Positions 26,180 through 39,200 of a stretch of 64,000 nucleotides of DNA are shown here, piece by piece; position 1 is the first letter of the stretch, and every line of letters starts with the position of its first letter. The notes beneath the pieces are model-generated. The model was not told the origin of the DNA and ran no database searches. It saw only the letters and a list, made by a program, of their open reading frames with translations. The stretch covers positions 16,543,516 through 16,607,515 of the forward strand of contig JALJCS010000015.1 in the NCBI GenBank assembly GCA_023055355.1, written 5' to 3'. A program made the translations under genes and the position numbers. This stretch comes from Agelaius tricolor (Eukaryota; Chordata; Aves; Passeriformes; Icteridae).

Positions 26180-26480
26180 TTCTAGATTAGATTCGTGGAA
26201 TGACTCAGAATTAGCAGCATGCACTGTTGAGCCATACCCACTCCTTATTAAATTCCTCCAATGACAATTTTACTGGTGTTTTATATTAGCGTTAACAAAG
26301 GACCTGAATAAGATGTAAGAAATGTTATATTTTAAATAAAAGTCCAGGTAATGTGCCACTGGGGACCTTAGGATCAAATGAGCTTTTATATTTTTATGTA
26401 GAATGTAATCACTTTTTTCATTATTGTGGTTGCTGCATTACTGTTATTAAAGAGTTTATTACCCTGTGGGGGATACTGCT
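26180..26480. promoter_or_regulatory. Candidate conserved noncoding element
   Basis: AT-rich block with TTATTAAATTCC, TGACAATTTTACTGG, TATTAGCGTTAAC and a run of TTATTAAAG/TTTATTACC motifs. No repeat signature. Inferred from texture alone. Confidence 0.28.
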
Positions 26481-29400
26481 CATTGGAATTATGTGCTTGC
26501 AGCCCAGCAGAGACAGTGTGGCTTCAGCCCTTAATTCATGATACAGCCACAGGACAACAAAATGTCAGTGCACTGGGACTGGTGTGACACACTGGGCACC
26601 CAGTGGACTCCTGCTCATACCAGGCAGCCAGAGATACGCGCAGCTGGAACTGGAAAATCATTGTTATATGATCATCTGATTTGCAGGTCTTTAGCACATG
26701 CTGGGTTTCTAGCAGTCTTCCAGGGAAACTGGTCAAAATAGAGCATGTAAGGAGAGGGCAAATTGGCTACAAAAAAAAGGCAAGATATTACAGGAAATGG
26801 AAAATTACCTAACGGGCCACTTATCCCTATTCAAACTTTGGAAAACCTTAGAACTTTTCCCTAGACTGCAACACAGCTATCATTTATTACCAAGGTGACC
26901 TTTATCCCTCTCCTGAGAGCACTGTGCTTTCATCAGAAGTATTTTTGGAGGGTAGTCGACTCATTAGAAGACCCACAGAAGCCCCACTTTAGAAGGATTC
27001 CCACTGGTTTCTATCAGCAAGCACCACAGTGAACGTGACAAAAGGGACATACTGGGGTGTTCTGGCTCCTCACACATCAAATACCTCTTCTACCCCAGCT
27101 CCAGCCTGCACTCATGAGACTCTCATAGAGGAGGGTGGTTCATTCCACTAGGTTTGAGTTTCTACACCTCCCAGAGTCCCTAATCATACAGTTAAATGTA
27201 TACATCCAACATAGCAAACATTATTACTGAGGTCTCCTCCCTGGGACTCCTGTGATGTTTAAGCATGGGTGGTGTTTCTCCTCAGTGTTTTGCTTGTTTT
27301 CAAGGGGGACAGATATATACATGTGATATATTAACACTGGAATGCAAAATATCCAAAGACAAGTCTATTAAGTGTGTCCATCTCATTCCCTGTTGCTTCA
27401 CTGAGACAAGGAAGGAATCTCTTTGAGGAAGTTGGACAGGAATGTTTTACCCAATCATCTTAAGGAATGCAAGTGATCCATACTGCCCAAAAAGGTTATA
27501 GAAGATGACAGAATAAATAGGCCCCTCTCCTTCATCTCATAACTAGAAAAATCACCTTGCTTAATTTTCTATGACGAACTGTTAATAATAAATAAATACC
27601 TGTCCTGAGCACAGGAGGAAATGATTCCTCAGCTCCACATGCTGTGGCTCTTCTGCTTCCATGTCATGGTTGAATCAGTGGTCCTGGGCATACAAAATCC
27701 AATGAAAATCATTACAACACAAGAAAACTGGATATCCTGGGACATGTATACTCCTGAGGACATTATCTGGGGTATTACCATTGATCAAATCCATCTTTCA
27801 AAAGGTTGATGATCTTGGATTTCATGTCTAATTAGCACACGTGCACAAAATGAGCTCAGCCTTTATGCAGCCCCACAAGCAGGAGCCACTCCCTGTCCTT
27901 GTACACCCATTCACACATCACACATCCTGCAGCTCATAAACCCTGTCACACACTAATGGGATCCAAATAATGCAGAATCTACAAAAAGCAGCAACATCTG
28001 TAGTTAGACTGTGTAGTTTAAATCACAAGGATTAACAATCCCCATGGCTCTAGAATACCCTAATCATGTAAGGGAATCACAGAATTGTGGTCATCTTGCA
28101 CTGCCTGGCTGACCAAGTGATTTTAATTTTCTTTTGGGATAGATATTGGATCTTTCAGACCACTGGTCTGTTGCTTTGTAAAATTAAAGAATTCCACAGC
28201 CCCTGTCTTATCTCTGTCCCCTCATTATGTCCTTTTCTGTATGTAAGAGTCAAGAAAATAATGCTGTAATGTGAAAAATTTAGCATTAAAAAGAAAAAGC
28301 AAAAAGCTATCTCAAGACTAAGGAGCCAAGCTCCTGGACAAAGGTTCAGTCTTCATTTTAATGGCTGTTCCACAACTTTGTTTAACAAAATCCTATGAGT
28401 AGGAGATAACCGAACAAATCCAAACATATATGCAAATGCAATGTTGGAAATAGATTACAAAAAGTCTTCAACTAGCTTCCAATAAAAAAAAAAAGAAAAG
28501 AAAGCCCAAAGTTCTGGATGTAAAAGTTGCAGTTTTTCCTTTTTTTCCAGGATATTTTAAAAGATTATTAGAAATCTGATCATGAAATAGCACTTTTTAA
28601 ACCCGCACTATCATACTGCATTTCCAATACATGTATATATGTGTTCTGAAATGTAATATATAGATTATTTTATTACCATTTTTTAAAGGAACAAGAAGAA
28701 ATGATAAGATTCCTTTCACTGACTTCTACAAGGTTCCATAGATCACCCAAGAGAGTGCCACAGAAGAACAGCATTTCAATAATCCCTACTTTGAGTAATA
28801 GTTTGAATATAAAAGATTACTGTGCTGAAGGCAGCCAGTGGACATATTTCATACTATCACAGTAGCTTTCTTTCTTATCACTTTATTCCATGATATCATC
28901 TCCCTTGGAAAAATAAGAGTGTATGATATTTCTGTCTCCTGGAGTAGAGAGGAGTGTAATGATTCTATCTGGTTTAATACATGATAGTGCTCTTATATCA
29001 GTTTTCTGTGAAAATGCAGAAAATCCAAGGGAAGGATCTCAAAGAAACAAGCCCACGTGCAATGTGGGTGTTTGGCTTTCTCCTTTTGTGCCAATTTTCC
29101 AGCACTGCCAGAGAGCTCTGGCCTAACCCTTTCTACAGAAAGAATAATCGTAAATCTGCATGAAGTTCATGATGATTAGTTTCTCTTGGAGCCAGGCCAA
29201 AGAATAAGCCTTTCTCCAATACAGATTTCACATGCTGGCTCTGTCAAGAATTCATTTATTAATCCTTTCGATCAAGCCTGGATTAAGTCATCCGGGGGCC
29301 CTAATGGCATCAAGTAACTCTGTGCCTTGAGGGACACCCCCCAGGTGAAAAATCTCCAGAGCAGCAGCTCCAGGTTACCTTGAACATAGCCCATGTTTGT

Positions 29401-31189
29401 CTTTACTGGAGCCTAGGACACCTGTCAGGTTACCTGTGCACAGGCATCACTGCTGCCCTTGTGGGCTGGGCTGAGTGTGAGGCCAGGACACACCACACAA
29501 CCATGGCACAGGCTGCAGGAATGTTTGAGAGGAACAACACGTTGGAAAGGATAATAAGCAAAGAGGAGAAGATTGGGTCTAAGAAATCCAGTAGTGGACC
29601 TAAAAGTTTCTTTACTCCTGCCCTTTCATTCTAAAAGTACAGCCATTAAAAGATCTTAGCAGCTACTCAATGTGTAAAAAGCTACAGACTTATTTTCCCA
29701 TCCATAGCATTATTTTTGCATCAAAGGCAATCATACTTTGATTCAGCTTCTACTTCCTATAAGCTGTATTAAAACTCTGTCACTCCATTTCCTAAATGTT
29801 CAGCTGAAAATTGGTTTCTTTGGCTTTTAGCCCCTACGAGTTTCACTGTTTAAATTCTTTGTCTTTCAGTTTAAAATTCAGATTTAAAGGCTGATATTCT
29901 ACTTCAGAAGCAAGATTAAGCTAAAAAACTAATTTCCACCTTCTTTTATCCATTTGGCTGTTTCATTTCAAGAGAATTAGCAAGATTTTCCTGTGGCAAA
30001 AGCCCCACCTGGTCTGACTTGCCTGCAAGGTTAGTGTCTCCTCTCAAATGCAGCTGAGTTCAAAGCTCTCCCTCTCCCCCTTCCCACCACATCCCCCTCT
30101 CCAGTCCAGGCAAAGATTTGTTGCAAACATTTCACAGAGCTCTAACATTGTGTGAACTCCTGCAGAATTACTGTTGTTCCAGGAGTGTCCTGGGGGATTT
30201 TCAGAGCTGCTGTGAGACAGTGATATCCCTTGTGGAGGACTAATAGACTGTCACTGTTTCCACTGGGAACAATGAAGGTCAGACATGCCAGGTAACCTGT
30301 GTTAACACGGAACTTCCTCGCTCTGCTCAGGAACAGCTCTGAAAATAACACCGTGCCTGGATACCCCTGCTGCCACCTCACTGATAGCACATCAAACCAG
30401 CCCTAATAATGCAGTCCTTTGGCTTCAGCCCAGCCCCTGGTGAACCCACTCTACAGCCCCACAGGGTCTGCTTCTCTGTCAGAAAGTGTCAAAGGATGGG
30501 AAGGGAGATGCAGGGCAGGAGGAAAGGTTCCTGCTCAGTGTCTGTCCCAGCAGCTCAGCCCTGAGCCCTCCTCTCATCCTGCAGCACACCCCTGCCACTG
30601 CCTGTCTCAGCTCCTGCTTTTATAACCTGAGCAACTAACCTGTGTTCATTCATTTTAACTCCTTGTTTGCAAAGTCCTCTAAAAGCTTTTTATTTTTTGG
30701 GTTTTTTTGGTTTTTTTTCCCAGTAAGGCACCCTCTCATTTTCATTTTTGGGTTTGCTTTTTACCTTTCATTTGGAGTTCTTCCAGAAGAAACAGACTGT
30801 GCATGTTCACAACATGGCAAAGAATGGTGGATGAGTTTTGTACCCTCTGCAATTTGAAACTGGGATTTTGCTGAACAGCAGAAGATTCAGGGGAGACTCA
30901 CCCAGGAGTCACTGACATGCTTCTCCAACTAAAACTCTGTAAAAGATAAAGGTTTGGTTGGAACATATATATTTTCAGGGGATAGCCAGTGTTTTATTTT
31001 AACACATCTGTAAACATCTGTTGATCTTTCACTTCCCAATACAAAAACTGCAGGAGCAAGTGAAAAGCTGGTGGGGGGAAAGGGGAGATCGAGAAGTTTT
31101 CACAGGAAAAACTGCAATTCATAAATATTATGACTACAAGGGAAAATGAACCACAGCTTGATCACACAACAAGAATAGCAATTAGGAAC
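26481..31189. other. Noncoding stretch, no gene recognised
   Basis: A long stretch in which I recognise no gene or repeat family. Open frames stay below 85 codons. Poly-A/poly-T patches occur near 28482 and 30690-30720. A short AATCACAGAATTGTGG at 28076-28091 resembles a CR1 tail octamer but lacks the rest of the element. Confidence 0.55.
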
Positions 31190-31640
31190 AATTGTTGAAT
31201 TTAGTTTAGGTATGCAGCATACGTAGGTAAATACACTGAATGCTAATGGTTTTATAATAGTCTTATTAATTCACACACATAGTTAATGTTTAAGATAAAC
31301 TCCCCATCTTTAGAGTAATTTATGCATTCCACTTTTATAGAATTCCAATTGAATGAATATGAACATAATCATTTTGCACAAATGTTCTCTAAGGAGTGTG
31401 CAGAGAGTCTGAGGCAATGCTGAGGCTCCCCACAGCTTTATTCATAATGGATCAGTCTATTCATTCCTTATTAATTTAATGGAGTACAACTGAGCAGTCT
31501 AGCAGCTTGAGCTTATGAGTGTTTCACAAATGGGGCTTTTTGCCTGTAATCGCTTAATCCTACTGGCTAGGCCTCATAAATTGAATAAAGGAGCGAACTA
31601 GGTTTTAATTAAGTCTAAGGAATGAGCTTGTCTGAAAGAT
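31190..31640. promoter_or_regulatory. Candidate conserved noncoding element
   Basis: About 450 bp without repeats or open frames. It is dense in homeodomain-like cores: TTATTAATTC near 31262, TTATTAATTTAATGG near 31470 and TTTTAATTAA (31603-31612). GTAATCGCTTAATCC near 31546 also stands out. It is one of the strongest enhancer-like textures in the window. Conservation is not measured. Confidence 0.35.
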
Positions 31641-34530
31641 ACTTCAGCCTCTTAAGATCACAGTGGTGAAGTGTGTTTGTCCAGGAGCCTAGCAGGGGCA
31701 AGCATCCTGGGCTGCCCAGGTTAGAGACCAGTTGCTTTGATGTAAGGTATTGTTAATACCTTTTTTTCCCTTTAATTAAAAATCCGTTCTCCACTGTCAG
31801 TACCGTCCAAGAGCACAAGTGAGAGAACTGCAGCAAACCTGAGTGGTTCTGGAAAAGAAAGAGGTTTGGGATTCATTCTTTCTAAGTCCATAAAGCAGCT
31901 CACACTAAAAAAAAGCACAGATTGACACCAATAAACAGGGAAGAAAACACTGGGCCCTATTAGCTCTGATACACTCTCCCTTGTGGCTCAGTGCCCCAGG
32001 GTAAATACAACTCAGGCAGATTCCATGAGGAAAAGTGCAAAATTGGGAGCCAAGCCCTCGTCCCTTTCAGGGCTCCTGTACTCCCGGTCAGAGGTAGATT
32101 TGTCTCCTTGGATACCCAAGTACCAGCTCAGGGGAACTGATTTGGAACTGACTTCTTACTATGTCTTGGCAGGACACGTGAATTAAAAAGTCTCTCCTTA
32201 GATGGCCAGTGCTGTAAATATTTTCTAAGGAAAACAGAAACCATTGCATTTCTTGCAAAATGTATTTGCAGCCACTTTCTTTTAAAATGCAGCAGCTGGA
32301 GAAACAATTCTGTCGTAGGTGTGCAAACCTGTCGCTCACCCAGGCAAGAAAAGAGGGGCATTCAGATTCCTCCCTCCCCACAGTGGTCTCCAGAAAACAA
32401 AAATTATAATCTTCTCTACTGTTTTTTTTTTTTCCCCAAATTACCTGTTGAGGATATCCTGGGCAGTGAAGAATTCAAGATCCGTGGTGGTGTAAAAGTC
32501 TTTCTAAAGGCTGCATTCCATTTTTCCATTTTGCACCCTGGTGGGCTGTCTGGAGCATCTGAGTTGGATAAAGCAGAGGCACTGAACTCAGTGCCCTCCT
32601 CCCTCTTGGGACCAGGGCTGGAATGTAAACTGTACTGTGCACTATCATAAAAAAAAAAAAAAGGTAAAGCATCTTCCAGGATGTAAGATTTTCTTTTTGT
32701 ACATGTAGATGAGGAACCACATTCTGGGAAATCCTAAATCAGGGGAGTTTTTTGTCTGATTGTGTGGGTTGCAGTATATTGAACAGAAAGATGCACTGTT
32801 TCTACTATGATTTTACAGCTTACATTATGATTTTACAGGTGCCCAAAAGTCTTTGGTTACCTGGCTATGGTTTTCATACACCAGTGCAACAGTACAGTGA
32901 AGTCCCAACAAAAATCACTTTTTGCTGTCTGTACACATGAATAAGCAGTGATAGGTCCTGACCCCAGACAATCTAAAGCATCCCATATAAGGGTGGTATT
33001 TTAAAGAGATTTGGCATTCCTTTGTTATTTTACTTCCATCTTTGAAAATAAGAAATGAGAAAATGTGAGGCTGGTGAAAGGAAGGCTAATTTGCCTGCCT
33101 TCTTGTGGGTATTACTGAGTTATCCTGCTGCCCTTCAGTCATGTTTTGGTATTAACTTAGCTGCAGGCTTAAGTTATGCCAAAGGCAGGGAGGATATGAA
33201 TTTTAATTAGACACCCATCTCTCACTGAATTCTCCTAGGCCTCTTTGAAAATCCAGACCCTGGAGCTGCCATGTATGTGTGCATGCTTGTTTCTGGGCAT
33301 GTTTTATATACTTGTGCACACACAAATCTACATAAATAAATAAAGTGACATGATCAGATTTTCAAAGGCATCTGATCTCAAGAAGCACACCCATTGTTCT
33401 CAACAAGAGAAATAAGTGTGAAAAACCAGCCCAGATCTCCAGCTCTGGGAATCTGAACTTTCCACAGCCGAGGCCTGAGACGAACACACACCATTTCTGA
33501 TCACAATTGAGTTTTAATTGCTTTAATCGATTCTGATCTGGGCATGGGCAGAACAATGTGCCTTTCTAAATGGTTGGCTGTTCTGTTCAAACCCACGAGT
33601 GCTAAGCAGTGACAGTGTCAGGCATGCTGCCAGCCTGAGTGCAGAGGGCTCTGAGGAGCAGCTCACAGGCCCTGACAGGCTGGGGCACTGGAGGCACTCA
33701 GGAATCCTGCTGTACATTTTCTACCATGTTGAAATGGGGTGAAAAAGAAATAAAGTTAAACAAACACCAGAAGTGCATGTTAAAATGTAAATGCAAGCTG
33801 TATTTATTTAAAGGCTGGTATGATTGCTTAATTACAGATATTTTTAAAAAGTTCCTGGCTTTTTTTTTTGTCTAAACAGCTTGTTTTTTGTACATAGCTA
33901 GAAAGGCAGGAAAAATTTATGTTGGGCATGACAGAGCTACTGTAATCAGCATTTTCAAAGCTGGTACCTATTCAGGATCTAAGACTATTTTCAGTTTTGA
34001 TTAAATTGTCCCAACTACTTAAAAAACCATTTTTTGTTATTCACACAAGTAACAAGCAAGAGGACTCTAGGACATGAGTGTGAAGGAGTGAAGGCTCCTA
34101 GAAGTGCTTCTGAGAGCATTTCTCATGGCACTGAGCCTCACTAGAGACAGTCTCCCCGAGGTCACAAAGGGCAGACTTACTTTGAAAAGAAAACAGAAAC
34201 ACAGGAGTTGCAAAACCACAAAATCTGACAAAGGCAGGGACTGAAAATATATCCCACTCCCCTAAAAAAACCCAAAAAAAATTGGACTCATCTAGCAAGG
34301 ATTCAATAAGTGGCAAAGAACCACTCATGGATTATGGGTGAAAGAAGTGCACCCAAGAATTTAAACTGGAGCCTGACATGCCAAAATGGACATTGGAACT
34401 TGCCTTTTGACTAACAAATCCCCAACTTAGTTTTGAAGAGGTCACTTGTATGCAAGTCAAAAGGATCCTTCTCTGGCCTTATTTTCAGTGTGAGAGGTTT
34501 ATGAAGCAATATTTTGAAAGTACTTTATTT
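31641..34530. other. Noncoding stretch, no gene recognised
   Basis: No gene recognised. Includes T and A runs near 32421 and 32649, a short CA/TAAA patch near 33316-33345, and a small direct repeat at 32806-32838. Open frames reach 109 codons (32321-32650) without domains. Confidence 0.55.
32806..32838. repeat. Local 20-bp-spaced direct repeat
   Basis: TATGATTTTACAG occurs at 32806-32818 and again at 32826-32838, separated by seven bases. A small tandem duplication with no evident function. Confidence 0.75.
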
Positions 34531-34612
34531 AAGTGGAAGGTGTCTCATTGGAACGAAATGATCTTTAAGGTTCCTTCCACCCCAAATAATTCATTATTCT
34601 GTGATTCCATGA
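34531..34612 (+). mobile_element. CR1 LINE 3' end, 5'-truncated
   Basis: The segment follows the 3' terminus of avian CR1: AGTGGAAGGTGTCTC, then a deletion, then TTGGAACGAAATGATCTTTAA, GGTTCCTTCCACCCCAAAT and the terminal octamer tail ATTCTGTGATTCCATGA. CR1 copies are normally 5'-truncated and end in a few copies of an ATTCTRTG octamer rather than poly-A; both are seen. Only about 80 bp remain, with an internal gap against the expected consensus. It is inactive. This is one of two clear indications that the window is avian. Confidence 0.88.
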
Positions 34613-35984
34613 AATAAACAGAAATCTGCAGGTAGTGTCAACTGTGTCCTGAATAAAAGCATGGAGCTCTCTAAAACAAAAGCTATTTAATCAAAGTACC
34701 AGTGATCTACCTTTTAAAATGGATAATTCTCTCACATTTTAAACCAATAGCACTTAAAGAGGATAACATATAATAGAGTGCAGTGTTTTCCAAACTACTG
34801 CAATTTTGCTGGTGTCATTAACACAAATCTATTGACTGATTTATACTAATTACTTTAAAAAGATGCTGCAGGGCAAATCACACACCCTAAGTCAATTTAC
34901 AACAGAGACCATTCTGAAAGTGACAAGGTGTGCACCTACTTTTGTACAGCTGTCAGACTGAAAAGAAAATAAATACTGAACTCAGAGAAAACATATAGAA
35001 AATGTGGTTAATCAAACACAGAATTCTCATCATATTGCTAATTGTTAATGTTAATGCAAATTTCCTTTTTCATCATCCTGTAAAGGAAATAGTCACCACA
35101 GGTATAAATATTAAATCTGCACAAGAATTAGTTTTAAAGTGCTAATTTGTATATTTCCTTGAAAAATACTTTCACATTTTCTATGAACATGTAGCACTGA
35201 TGACAAGACAGGTTCCAGGGCAGGCACCCTGACAGGAGCAGCACACAGGTAAGGGAAGAACCAAGGGCCCTCCCCTCCCACTTTGTGATGCACAGGGGAT
35301 GTTCTGAACACACACAGGCAAATCTGATCCCTAACAAATCCCTGCTGCTCACTGACACGATGTGCAGCGAGCTGGGATCACTGATTTGGAAAAGAACAAT
35401 TAACAGCCCACAGTGACAGGGTCAGGACAGAGCCCAGATGTTTTTTAATGCATTTGAATAAAATCTACTTTACCAGAGGGGGGAAAAAACCAAAACCAGT
35501 GCCTGTCTGTCACGTGCCTGTTGGAATCATCAGGACAACAGGGCCCAGTGGTTTTGGAAGAGGCTGGAGCCCAATTCAGCCACCAGGCCTGGTTGTCAGC
35601 AGGGGCTGGGCCAGGCTGAGTGCAGGCTCCCACTCTGGTGGCCCAGGCTCCTGCCTGTCTGCAATTCTGCAATTGCACATTGGCAAATGGCACAACCAGG
35701 TGGGACACAAGGGCTGACAGGCCAACAGTCTTTTTCACATTCCCACAATATGACAGAATATAAATACAATCAGAGCACAATTTGCATTAGCACCAGTGGT
35801 GAAAAATAGGATGCCAGCACTGTCTAGCACAACAGCTGTTCAGCATCTGAATGAAATACTGTATCCAGTATTCACCCATCTCATAACATCCTTTTTGTAT
35901 GTCTCAGAGGTCACCTAAACACATTTATTGACTTCATTATTTTTATATAGGGAGAAAAAATTGATGGTGCTACAGAGCTGAGCA
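34613..35984. other. Noncoding stretch, no gene recognised
   Basis: Nothing recognised. Overlapping open frames on both strands at 35445-35780 (111 and 89 codons) show no domain. A CAG/GTAAGG donor-like site near 35249 has no convincing exon before it. Confidence 0.55.
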
Positions 35985-36480
35985 AATAACTCAAAATAAA
36001 ATCTTTATTCAATATATTTCATCTTTTTTTACTGTTGCTGCAACACAGTGAAATTCTTACATTTAACCATTATCTAAAAACACTATCCGAGAATTTCTGC
36101 AGTAAATTTTTTTATGCTGCAAGATGTTCTTGGAAAGTTCAGAGTGAATGTTTACCATTACAACTGTGTTTATTATTTAGATAAACCATACAGCACTCTT
36201 TCTGTTCTCCAACTGACTTATACAATTCATAGTACAATGTGACTTATGAATGTTACTGGTACGTGTACATGAGAAATCCGTGAACAGTTGGTTTGAGTGG
36301 CTCAGATTCTAGGACTTGTCAACAATTAATTTCATGGGGAGTAAAATTAAAAGCAATCGAAAGGATCACATCCCAAGTGTCCTATCCAGAGGAAACAGAG
36401 ACCAGAAAATGTGATAGCAATGCACAAATCAGAGGTTGATTAGTTGTATATATTCTAAAATAAAACTCCTTGTGACATTT
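35985..36480. promoter_or_regulatory. Candidate conserved noncoding element
   Basis: AT-rich, repeat-free block of about 500 bp. It includes TAAACCATAC, GGTACGTGTACATGAG (36259-36274, holding the near-dyad GTACGTGTAC), CAACAATTAATTTCATG near 36320 and AAGCAATCGAAAGG. No open frames. Texture suggests an enhancer-type element; unmeasured. Confidence 0.3.
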
Positions 36481-38194
36481 TTTATAAGAGCCTGGATATA
36501 TTTGGTAGCTTTTTTTTTTTTATTTAAAAAAAAAATTTAATTTCACTGAGCAAACCATTTCACTCATATCCTGAGTGGGAGACAGCCAAGTCTCCTCAGA
36601 TGCTATCAGTTACCCCTGGCCCCTTGGCAAAAATCTGGTGACACCTTAGCTGATGAATGTATGAAAGGAGAGAATAAAAATCATGTGCCTGAAACTGATA
36701 CTTTTTGCATGAAAAGAAGTGCAGCCTGTGACACACTCAGGTAAGGTACATTATTAGGATTGCTCAGCACACAGGATCAATTCCTGCTGGTAGAGATGAG
36801 TACCAATTTCACAATACACAGCTCTGAAAAGCTGATTTGCTTCAGGAAGCTCCACTTTGGACCTTATTTTGAAGCAGACTAAGGAACTGAGACAAGCTCA
36901 AGTACAGCTATGTACCTCTCCATAATGCTCATAGGGATGAGACTCTTCAGACTGAATGAGGTCTGAAATTTGCCTGAGAATGCTTTGCCCATTCTTATTG
37001 AAACAAATGAACCAACAAGTGAAGCACAGAGCTGATTATGACTACAAAAATAACTCAAAGCAAGACCCCCACTGGCTCACACAAAGGGATGGCTCATTGG
37101 CTGTGCAGGGTATAAGGAGGAACAGCACAGATGCAAATTGCACTGGGGACAGGAGGATGCTGAGCTGTGTGTGTATGGACAAGTTTCATCCTTTAACTGT
37201 GCACAGGGGATTGTTCAGATGTCTGCTCAAAAGAATTTCAGTCACAAGCTCTGCACAAAAATGCCTCTTCTGTGATGGGGAGACAGGACACAGCAATTTC
37301 CTAGGCCCTAAATGAAAAGCCAAGTCTTATCCAAATGTCCTCTGGATTTTCATGCATTTCTGACCACATTAAATTTGCATAATGAGTCCAGGAGATCTAA
37401 GTGAAGCATTACTGGATTTCTATAATTGCCAGAAGTGCACCACAGGCACCAGACTACAACAGGACATGGTGGTGTGAGAATGCTACAAGGAGGTACCACA
37501 TTCTCAGGATGGGCTCCTCTGTACCCAACCACGAGCAACTCTAGGAACTCAGTTAAGTTCCAAACCTTCTCCTTATTAATATAAAAACATAGGTCTAGCT
37601 CTGCTGCCACCTCATAGAGACCCTTTTATGGTTTTGGGAAAAGAAGGCAGAGCTCAGAAACTGCTGACAGGGATAACAAGAGTTCCATGCAGCTGCACAC
37701 AGCGTGTCAGGAAGGGGAGAGAGAAGCTCTGACACAGATGACATCCATGTCCCACAATGTTTCTATCACTGACACTGAAGTATTATGACACTATCAATCC
37801 TGCTTTCTTTACAATCCTGTACACCTCTTACAAGTGATTTTCCAGATGATTGCTTGGCAGAGGTTCAGGAGAGGTGCCCACACACCCACGTTTCAGAGTA
37901 TCCTGAAAGAGCAGATACTCTTTCCACAAAAGAACAAAATGGATTTGTCCCTCTAATGAACTCCTCTTCATGTGACACATGGGACATGAACAGCAGGGTA
38001 TCACTTTAATTTCTAGCAGCCACATGTGTCTCTCAGTTTGCCCAGTCAGTGGAACTCTTCCCTTTGTGGGCAACCTCAAAAGAAGGAAACAAATCAGGGA
38101 AGTGACTGAAGTGAAGCACATATAATATTTTCCTTTCTATCTGAGAGTCTTTCAGGGAGACTTCAGGGTGATAAACAATAAAAAACAAGGTTAA
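36481..38194. other. Noncoding stretch, no gene recognised
   Basis: Begins with a T run and an A run (36511-36534) forming a low-complexity AT patch. The 119-codon plus frame (36956-37315) has no domain or splice support. No other feature seen. Confidence 0.55.
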
Positions 38195-38250
38195 AATCCC
38201 TACTTCCATGAAATCAATGGGATTTTTGTCATTGACTTCAGAGGAACAAC
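38195..38250. repeat. Possible ancient amniote repeat remnant
   Basis: Contains TGAAATCAATGGGATTTTTG followed by TCATTGACTTCAGAGG, an inverted pair of the motif TTGAAGTCAATGG. I associate this with a very old repeat in bird and reptile genomes. Family unnamed, support limited. Confidence 0.4.
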
Positions 38251-38569
38251 AATTTCTTTGTGAAACACTTCGAAAAAGGCTGCATCCTTTCCTGTTCAGT
38301 GCCATTACCCAATGGATCAGCCCTGGCTGCTGCTGATTTGCACCAGGCAGGAATCTGATCCCTGTATTGCAGAGATTCACCCTCTCTCAGTCTTCATTGT
38401 TACCCACCATCTGAGACTGTGCTGCAGATAAATAGTGGGCTTTAATCCCCAGGACTCTCAATCCAATGCCTTTCACCACTGCCAGATTCACATTTTGTTT
38501 TGTCCCTTTAACACGAGCTTACAGAAGAACGAAACTGATAAACATCCTCCTGCTCAGATTGCAGGAGCA

Positions 38570-39200
38570 CAGGATAATATAACGAGTTAAATGAAACATT
38601 AGGAGAAATAGAAAGCACTTTAGAAAACATGCACTGCCTCTTTAACATTTCAAATTTTTCTTTTAACGTAAAATTACAGCATAATATAAGAAAGGAATCC
38701 AGCAAGATACTTTATCACAATACTTGGGCAACTTTAACTCATCTCAAGTGTTATTATAAGAAATAGAATTTACTGGTATGGACTTATATTCAATAGCACT
38801 CCTTCCCTTTTTAATGAAATGTCATTATTCCAATACAAATCCTTTCATTCTGCAACCCGCTCCCCCCTTCATCTCACTATATTTCATTTCCTGCAGTTAC
38901 GTGATATTATTGCCTTTTTTTTCCACAGCTATTGATTTAGGTGTATATGGTTATTACAATGCAAAATAAAACAGTTCCCCCATCCATTCTACCTTGTACC
39001 ATTGAACATTAACTTAATTTGTTTCAAATCTGCATTTGATTTGGCAAGGAAACCATTTATCTTTATGAAGAAAGCCCTCATAAAGTAGGGACTTCAGGAG
39101 ATCACTGCTTTAAAAATTTAATAGCCTTGTGTCTTATACACTAGAAAAATGAATTAAACCTTCAAATATTATATGTCTCAATGTAACCTTTTTGCATTTC
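38570..39200. promoter_or_regulatory. AT-rich block, possible conserved noncoding DNA
   Basis: AT-rich, no repeat signature, few open frames. It includes TATAACGAGTTAAATG and TTCTTTTAACGTAAAATTAC, where scattered CpGs persist. Weaker than the blocks at 19.6 and 31.2 kb. Confidence 0.22.

Noticed and set aside
28076..28091. Octamer-like AATCACAGAATTGTGG, suggesting a CR1 tail
   Set aside because: No adjacent CR1 body or 3' untranslated sequence; too short to call.
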